Source: DAISKN01 sp964553925 (GTDB lineage: Bacteria; Acidobacteriota; Vicinamibacteria; Marinacidobacterales; SMYC01). From it: a DNA stretch of 19,637 nucleotides. The stretch lies in assembly GCA_964553925.1 (NCBI GenBank), contig CAZKNR010000207.1, forward strand, positions 1-19,637, given 5' to 3'. A program made the translations under genes and the position numbers. A model generated the notes under the pieces. It saw nothing but the letters and a program-made list of their open reading frames with translations. It searched no databases and had not been told where the DNA came from. Positions 15,903 to 19,637 of this stretch are shown here, piece after piece. Numbering within the stretch: position 1 is the stretch's first letter; every line of letters starts with the position of its first letter.

Positions 15903-17769
15903 GTAGGCCTCGTCGAACGTGAGCTGCTGGGCATCGCCCCAGGTGGGGGGAATCGTCCCGGATTGGAACCCGCCAGAGGTTTCCCACGAGACGCCCCCGT
16001 GAGTAGGCCAGCTTCGTCCCGTCGGGTAAAAAGAAGGCCGTGCGCATACCGACTCCGGCGGTGAGGGGCTCGGGCTCTCCCATCACGACGCCGTCCCCTA
16101 TCTCTTGCCGCCAGAGATCCATGGCGCCGCCCCGGTTCGAAACGAAGTAAAGATACTTTCCGTCCTTCGACCAGCTCGGGCTCCGGTCGTTCCACTTCCC
16201 GTCCGTGATCGCCCTTGCCTCGCCGTCCGAAGAGCGAAGAAGCCAGAGCTGTGTGATCTGGGCGTTCGAGGGCCCATCTGCATAGGCGAAAAATCGACCA
16301 TCGGCGGACCACGTGAGGTCCCAACGCAAAGTGCTGTTTCCGGGAAGCGGGAATCTCCTCGACTCTCCCGATGCGAGAGAAAGGACTTCCGCCTGCCAGC
16401 CTTCCCCCGCTACGGGCAAGACGTACGCCAATTGGACTCCATCCGACGACCACTGCGGGCTCAATAGGCCAAGGGCCGCCACCTTGCGGGGAGAGCTTGT
16501 CAGCGGAGACATCACGTAGGCGCCCCCGCCATCACGGTTGGAGATGAACGCGATCTCGCGCCCGTCGGGAGACCAGCTTGGATTGAGGTCGTCGCCCTCG
16601 TGGTCTTCGGTGCGGTTCAGGTGCTGGCCGCTTCCCGCCTGCGTCACCCAGATGTCCCAGTTTCCCGCCTGGTTCGACTCGTAGGCGAGAGTCTGACCAT
16701 CCGGAGACCACGACGGGTGATCCTCTACACCGACCGCCGACGTCACTTGAATCGGGTGCGTAAAGCGCGGGAGAGGCGCCGGCCCGCTCGCGAGGCGCAC
16801 AAGGGAAAAGACGACGGCGGCGAAAACGGCGAGCCCGACGAGGGCCCACCCGGTAACACGCCGTCTCTCCGGGACCGCGGAAACGTCGGCGACCCGGGCG
16901 CCGCTTTCCGAGTCCCGCTTCACTCGCCTCACCTCGGAGAGAAGGTCCTTCGCCGTCTGGTAACGATCTTCGGGATCTTTTTCCAGGCACCGCTCGACGA
17001 TGCGCGAGAGCGCTTCGGCCAGAGGTCCTTTCACCGAGCGCGAAACGGGTGGCGCGGGCTGGTTTATGATGGCGCTCATCGTCTCGACCGCGCTCGAACC
17101 CTGAAAGGGCATCTCTCCGGTGAGCATCTCGTAGAAGACGATGCCGAAGGTGAAGAGGTCGGTCCGGTTGTCGACGGTCTGCCCCCGCGCCTGCTCGGGG
17201 GACATGTAGGCGACCGTCCCGAGGACCTGTCCTTCCTGAGTGTCGCCCTTGGCCTTCGTCTGCGCGTCGCTATCGGCGTCGTTTACAGAGGGCACCCGCT
17301 CGACGAGCTTCGCGAGACCGAAGTCGATGATCTTGATGTGACCGTCCTTCGTCACCATGAGGTTCGCGGGCTTCAAGTCCCGGTGGACGATGCCCTTCTC
17401 GTGGGCGCTCGAGAGCCCCTCGAGGATCTCGACCGCCATCGCCGTCGCTCGTGAGATGGAGAGCCGCTCTCTCGCGAGGAGGTCCGAGAGCTTCGAACCC
17501 TCGATGAGCTCCATGGCGATGAACGTCTCGTCCTCGGCATCATCGATCTCGTAGATGACGGCGATGTTCGGATGCTTCAAGGCCGAAGCCAGCCTCGCCT
17601 CCTGGATGAAGCGCCGCTTGCGGACCTCGTTCTTCACCAGATCCGGGAGAAGAATCTTGAGCGCCACCTCGCGCTCGAGCTTCACGTCGAGGGCGCGATA
17701 GACGATGCCCATCCCGCCGCGGCTCAGCTCTTCGCGGATCTCGTAGTGGGAAAGCTTGCGGGGCGTCAT
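15889..17769 (-). CDS. Transmembrane serine/threonine kinase with TolB-like propeller (frameshifted at its 3' part)
   Basis: This is a Hanks-type kinase fused to a periplasmic propeller. The kinase domain (about 8-275) has the glycine loop SRGGMGIVY (16-24), Lys38, Glu57, HRDLKPAN with Asp131, DFG (149-151) and SPE (190-192), so it looks active and is an RD kinase. A single membrane helix follows (about 306-326, ALVGLAVFAAVVFSLV). PD40/WD40-like blades start near residue 345 (DHPSWSPDGQTLAYESN). After RVPIRDDSP the frame is lost: the last 20 or so residues before the stop codon at 15889 are out of frame. Removing one base of the G6 run at 15945-15950 restores a protein of about 873 residues ending at 15147. 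The ATG at 17769 has a weak ribosome binding site; TATAGAAT-like sequence at 17782-17789 may be its -10. Confidence 0.85.
   Translation of the reverse strand: MTPRKLSHYEIREELSRGGMGIVYRALDVKLEREVALKILLPDLVKNEVRKRRFIQEARLASALKHPNIAVIYEIDDAEDETFIAMELIEGSKLSDLLARERLSISRATAMAVEILEGLSSAHEKGIVHRDLKPANLMVTKDGHIKIIDFGLAKLVERVPSVNDADSDAQTKAKGDTQEGQVLGTVAYMSPEQARGQTVDNRTDLFTFGIVFYEMLTGEMPFQGSSAVETMSAIINQPAPPVSRSVKGPLAEALSRIVERCLEKDPEDRYQTAKDLLSEVRRVKRDSESGARVADVSAVPERRRVTGWALVGLAVFAAVVFSLVRLASGPAPLPRFTHPIQVTSAVGVEDHPSWSPDGQTLAYESNQAGNWDIWVTQAGSGQHLNRTEDHEGDDLNPSWSPDGREIAFISNRDGGGAYVMSPLTSSPRKVAALGLLSPQWSSDGVQLAYVLPVAGEGWQAEVLSLASGESRRFPLPGNSTLRWDLTWSADGRFFAYADGPSNAQITQLWLLRSSDGEARAITDGKWNDRSPSWSKDGKYLYFVSNRGGAMDLWRQEIGDGVVMGEPEPLTAGVGMRTAFFLPDGTKLAYSRGRLVGNLWRVPIRDDSPHLGRCPAAHVRRGLRGVR
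15945..15950 (-). other. Frameshift site in a G6 (C6 on coding strand) run
   Basis: The coding strand reads GATTCCCCCCACCTGG. With five C the frame reads D-S-P-T-W-G-D-A-Q-Q-L, matching the paralogue's T-W-S-D-A-Q-Q-L. With six C the protein terminates at 15889. A one-base homopolymer gain therefore explains the break. Confidence 0.8.
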
Positions 17770-17851
17770 CGAGTGCCCGTCATTCTATACCCGCGCGCCG
17801 CTTGGAAAAGCTCGATGTCCGTTTTACATTTTGATTTCGCTTGAAACGGGT

Positions 17852-18145
17852 TCAGGCCGAAGCGGCCAGATTCTCGCGCAGCACGCGTGGATGTCGGGCG
17901 GCGATCCGCAGCAGCGCCAGGGCAGGTCCCTCCGGACTTCGGCGACCCTGGTCCCAGTTTCGCAGCGTGTGCACGCTGATACCCAAAGCATCGGCGAACT
18001 CTTGCTGCGTCATGCCGACGAATCGTCGGAGAACGACAACGTCCTCCCCACCCAAAATCTCGCCGCGGATGATGCGCTCGCGCTGTTTCCGGGGTATGGC
18101 CCGCGCGAAATCTTCCTCGGTCAGCTCGGGAATCTCGTCAATCAC
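17852..18145 (-). CDS. HTH antitoxin paired with BrnT-type toxin
   Basis: The 97-residue protein has an acidic N-terminus (VIDEIPELTEEDFARAI) and a Cro/C1-type helix-turn-helix. The domain spans about residues 34-80: LRRFVGMTQQEFADALGISV (39-58) is the HTH and TLRNWDQGRRSP follows as recognition-helix and turn. This order, with an acidic toxin-binding start and an HTH close to the C-terminus, fits an antitoxin and autorepressor. The GTG at 18145 is chosen because GAGGG precedes it by five bases and because it overlaps the toxin stop codon by eight bases; a longer start at 18196 lies deep inside the toxin gene. The gene is second in the pair. BrnT's usual partner BrnA is a ribbon-helix-helix protein, so this is the alternative HTH-type partner. 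Confidence 0.82.
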   Translation of the reverse strand: MIDEIPELTEEDFARAIPRKQRERIIRGEILGGEDVVVLRRFVGMTQQEFADALGISVHTLRNWDQGRRSPEGPALALLRIAARHPRVLRENLAASA

Positions 18146-18431
18146 GTTTGCCCTCGAGGTGCTGATGGAAGAGCTGAATTTCCTTTTTTGTTGCACGGCG
18201 CGCGCTTACGATGCGAACGACGTCATCCTGACGCTCCGTGTAAACCACAACTACCACACCGGTGTGGATCGGACCGATTGCGATGAAGCGGTCCTCCTCG
18301 TCTGAATGGATCTCATCGTAGATATCCAGAAAGTCGACGCCACTCGTGAATAGCTCCACAACGTCTTCGAAAGAAAGACCGTGTCGTTCCCGATTGGCTT
18401 CGTCTTTTGCGTCGTCCCATTCGAATGGCAT
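18138..18431 (-). CDS. brnT: BrnT-family (DUF497) ribonuclease toxin
   Basis: The 97-residue protein shows the BrnT/DUF497 signature. It starts FEWDDAKDEANRERHGLSFE (residues 3-22), continues through DEEDRFIAIG and VVVVVYTER, and ends with VRIVSARRATKKEIQLF (73-89). BrnT toxins have a RelE-like fold and cleave RNA to slow growth. It precedes and overlaps its antitoxin gene. A perfect TATAAT on the coding strand lies only about 12 bases before the ATG, so the mRNA leader would be only a few bases long. The pair sits between two paralogous TolB-propeller genes. All expected conserved residues are present, so the toxin looks intact. Confidence 0.88.
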   Translation of the reverse strand: MPFEWDDAKDEANRERHGLSFEDVVELFTSGVDFLDIYDEIHSDEEDRFIAIGPIHTGVVVVVYTERQDDVVRIVSARRATKKEIQLFHQHLEGKRD

Positions 18432-18442
18432 CGCACGAACCT

Positions 18443-18448
18443 ATTATA
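18443..18448 (-). promoter_or_regulatory. -10 box of the toxin-antitoxin operon
   Basis: TATAAT on the minus strand is a perfect -10 match in otherwise GC-rich sequence, in the only spacer upstream of the toxin gene. A recognisable -35 is not seen at 16-18 bp upstream. The predicted start of transcription, near 18436, is about five bases from the ATG at 18431. Confidence 0.45.
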
Positions 18449-18519
18449 AGCCATTGACTGAGTCCGGCACAGCGACGACTTCTCTGTTTACCGGACCGTA
18501 AAGCTTTTGTCGATTCGGA

Positions 18520-19637
18520 TGCTATTCGTAGACGACGTCCATCACCCAGATGTCGCCCCCGTCTTCGAGCCACGTGAAGTAGAGGTATTTGCCGTCGGTG
18601 GCCAGGCACTCCGCCGCCATGGACCCGCGCTTTCCAGAAAAGTCGGTCAGCTTCCGCACCTCTCCGCCCTCGGCGGGAACGATCCAGAGGTCGTTTCGAT
18701 CCAGAAAATACACGGCCCTTCCATCGCGTGACCAGATCGGGTAGGCCAAGCCACCAGGGGCGAGTCGTAGGGGCTCGCCCCCTTCTCGCGCCATGCGGAA
18801 CAAGCCGCCGCTCCCACCGCGGCCAGACGAGAACGCGATCCAGGCGCCATCCGGCGAGATCACCGGGAACGCGTCTGGTGCCGGATCGTCGGTCAGGCGC
18901 GTCTCGCCGCTTCCATCGACTGCGATCGCGAAGACGTCCTGATTTCCATCACGCACGGACCAGAAGACGAGCGACGCTCCATCCGAAGACCACGAGGGAT
19001 GAAAGTCCTGAGTCGGGTTCCGAGTGATCTGCTTCGCCTGACCTCCGCTCGCGGGCATCACCCAGAGATCCCGGTTCCCGCTGCGATACGCGTAAAACGC
19101 GATTCGACTTCCATCGGGGGAGAACCTCGGAAGCCAGTCCGGCGTCGGGTCGGTCGTGAGCTGCTGTATCTCCCCTCCTCCCGCGGGCATGAGCCAGAGG
19201 TCGGGGTTCCCGGCGCGGTCCGAGCTCAAGACGATGCGGGTCCCGTCGGGCGAGACGTCGGCGAACTCCACATGGGCTTCGTCGAACGTGAGCTGTTGGG
19301 CATCACTCCACGTGGCGAGGGGATCGGCACGGATCGGGACCCGCCAGAGATTTCCCACGAGACGACCGCGAGAGTAGGCGAGCTTCGTCCCATCGGGTGA
19401 AAAGAAGGCCGTGCGCATGCCGACTCCAGCGGTGAGGGGCTCTGGCTCTCCCATCACGACGCCGTCTTCCCCCATTTCCTGCCGCCAGAGATCCATGGCG
19501 CCGCCCCGGTTCGAAACGAAATAGAGAAACCTTCCGTCCTTCGACCAGCTCGGGCTTTGCTCGTTCCACTCTCCGTTCGTGATCGGGATCGCCTCGCCAC
19601 TCGAGGCTCGAAGAAGCCAGAGCTGAGTGATCTGGCG
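18520..19637 (-). repeat. Long direct repeat, copy 2 (TolB-like propeller segment), cut by window edge
   Basis: This is the second copy of the segment at 15145-16263, lying about 3375 bp further along in the same orientation. It is still matching at the right window edge, so the duplication extends beyond it. Differences are mostly single bases and codon-sized indels, except the frameshift region near 15945, where copy 1 is two bases shorter. Confidence 0.85.
18522..19637 (-). CDS. TolB-like (PD40) propeller protein, 5' end outside window; probable second kinase fusion
   Basis: The frame is open from the right window edge to a stop codon at 18522, giving 371 visible residues. It starts mid-protein with QITQLWLLRASSGEAIPI, and the internal ATG at 19496 is not a start. 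The whole visible part is PD40 propeller: blades with SPDG or SKDG turns and D-L/I-W-x-M/V ends, such as PSWSKDGRFLYFVSNRGGAMDLWRQ and ISPDGAWIAFSSGRGGSGGLFRM. It aligns end to end with the propeller of the kinase fusion at 15147-17769, and unlike that copy it is in frame throughout. By analogy a membrane helix and kinase domain should lie just past 19637. The propeller is likely periplasmic and may sense a ligand or partner. Confidence 0.85.
   Translation of the reverse strand, partial: RQITQLWLLRASSGEAIPITNGEWNEQSPSWSKDGRFLYFVSNRGGAMDLWRQEMGEDGVVMGEPEPLTAGVGMRTAFFSPDGTKLAYSRGRLVGNLWRVPIRADPLATWSDAQQLTFDEAHVEFADVSPDGTRIVLSSDRAGNPDLWLMPAGGGEIQQLTTDPTPDWLPRFSPDGSRIAFYAYRSGNRDLWVMPASGGQAKQITRNPTQDFHPSWSSDGASLVFWSVRDGNQDVFAIAVDGSGETRLTDDPAPDAFPVISPDGAWIAFSSGRGGSGGLFRMAREGGEPLRLAPGGLAYPIWSRDGRAVYFLDRNDLWIVPAEGGEVRKLTDFSGKRGSMAAECLATDGKYLYFTWLEDGGDIWVMDVVYE

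Larger units (their letters stand above)
15145..16263 (-). repeat. Long direct repeat, copy 1 (TolB-like propeller segment)
   Basis: This segment is highly similar at DNA level to 18520-19637, in the same orientation. Similarity begins exactly at the stop codon end and is nearly perfect in the stretch around 15650-15890. The flanks beyond the stop codon do not match. It reflects duplication of a kinase-TolB gene rather than a mobile element. Confidence 0.85.

Noticed and set aside
15145..16263. CRISPR-like or tandem satellite repeats
   Set aside because: The roughly 130-bp periodicity is the codon-level repeat of PD40 propeller blades, diverged between units.
17830..17851. Terminator after the antitoxin gene
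   Set aside because: Only a 4-bp stem (TTTC/GAAA) can be formed and no T-run follows; too weak to call.
15145..19637. Insertion sequence or transposon flanked by long direct repeats
   Set aside because: The repeats are coding propeller segments ending at stop codons; no transposase, terminal inverted repeats or target duplications are visible.

Overview
The window is GC-rich bacterial chromosomal DNA, densely coded on both strands, with no rRNA, tRNA, CRISPR array or insertion sequence that I can see. No gap between genes exceeds about 150 bases. The strong G/C bias, a serine/threonine kinase fused to a TolB-like (PD40) propeller with a second paralogous propeller nearby, a lipoprotein-type RND adaptor and an outer-membrane factor suggest a diderm of the Acidobacteriota or a similar soil or subsurface lineage. 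That placement is inference from gene content, not from a marker gene.

Left region (1-8492): a Cu(I)-type P-type ATPase is read leftwards, with the start of a further gene at the extreme left edge. Divergent from it is an efflux operon read rightwards: TetR repressor, TolC-like outer-membrane factor, periplasmic adaptor, and HAE1-type RND pump. Start and stop codons overlap or nearly touch. Two 14-bp palindromes lie in the divergent promoter region just before tetR and are probably the repressor's own operators. They could also affect the copper ATPase promoter.

Centre (8489-12363): a small DUF4870/Tic20-like membrane protein has its own plausible promoter. Convergent to it is a two-gene leftward unit, a Ycf46-like AAA+ ATPase followed by an SseB-domain protein. 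Divergent from that is a small tandem-ACT-domain gene with a good promoter and ribosome binding site, but broken by two +1 frameshifts. An unrecognised small membrane protein follows.

Right region (12377-19637): all genes are read leftwards. In transcription order they are: a 5'-truncated PD40/TolB-like propeller gene (probably a second kinase-TolB fusion running off the right edge), a BrnT-type toxin with an HTH antitoxin, a transmembrane serine/threonine kinase-TolB fusion with a frameshift in a G6 run, a secreted class-C-type serine hydrolase, and an AAA_14/DUF4143 ATPase. The two propeller segments are highly similar at DNA level, so the toxin-antitoxin pair sits between two paralogous copies about 3.4 kb apart.

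I did not find a clearly new defence or mobile system. The best leads are the twin-operator divergent copper/efflux locus, the AAA+/SseB pair, and the kinase-TolB paralogue pair enclosing a toxin-antitoxin module. Three separate frame breaks, each cured by removing one base from or next to a short G/C run, leave open that some are sequence errors.
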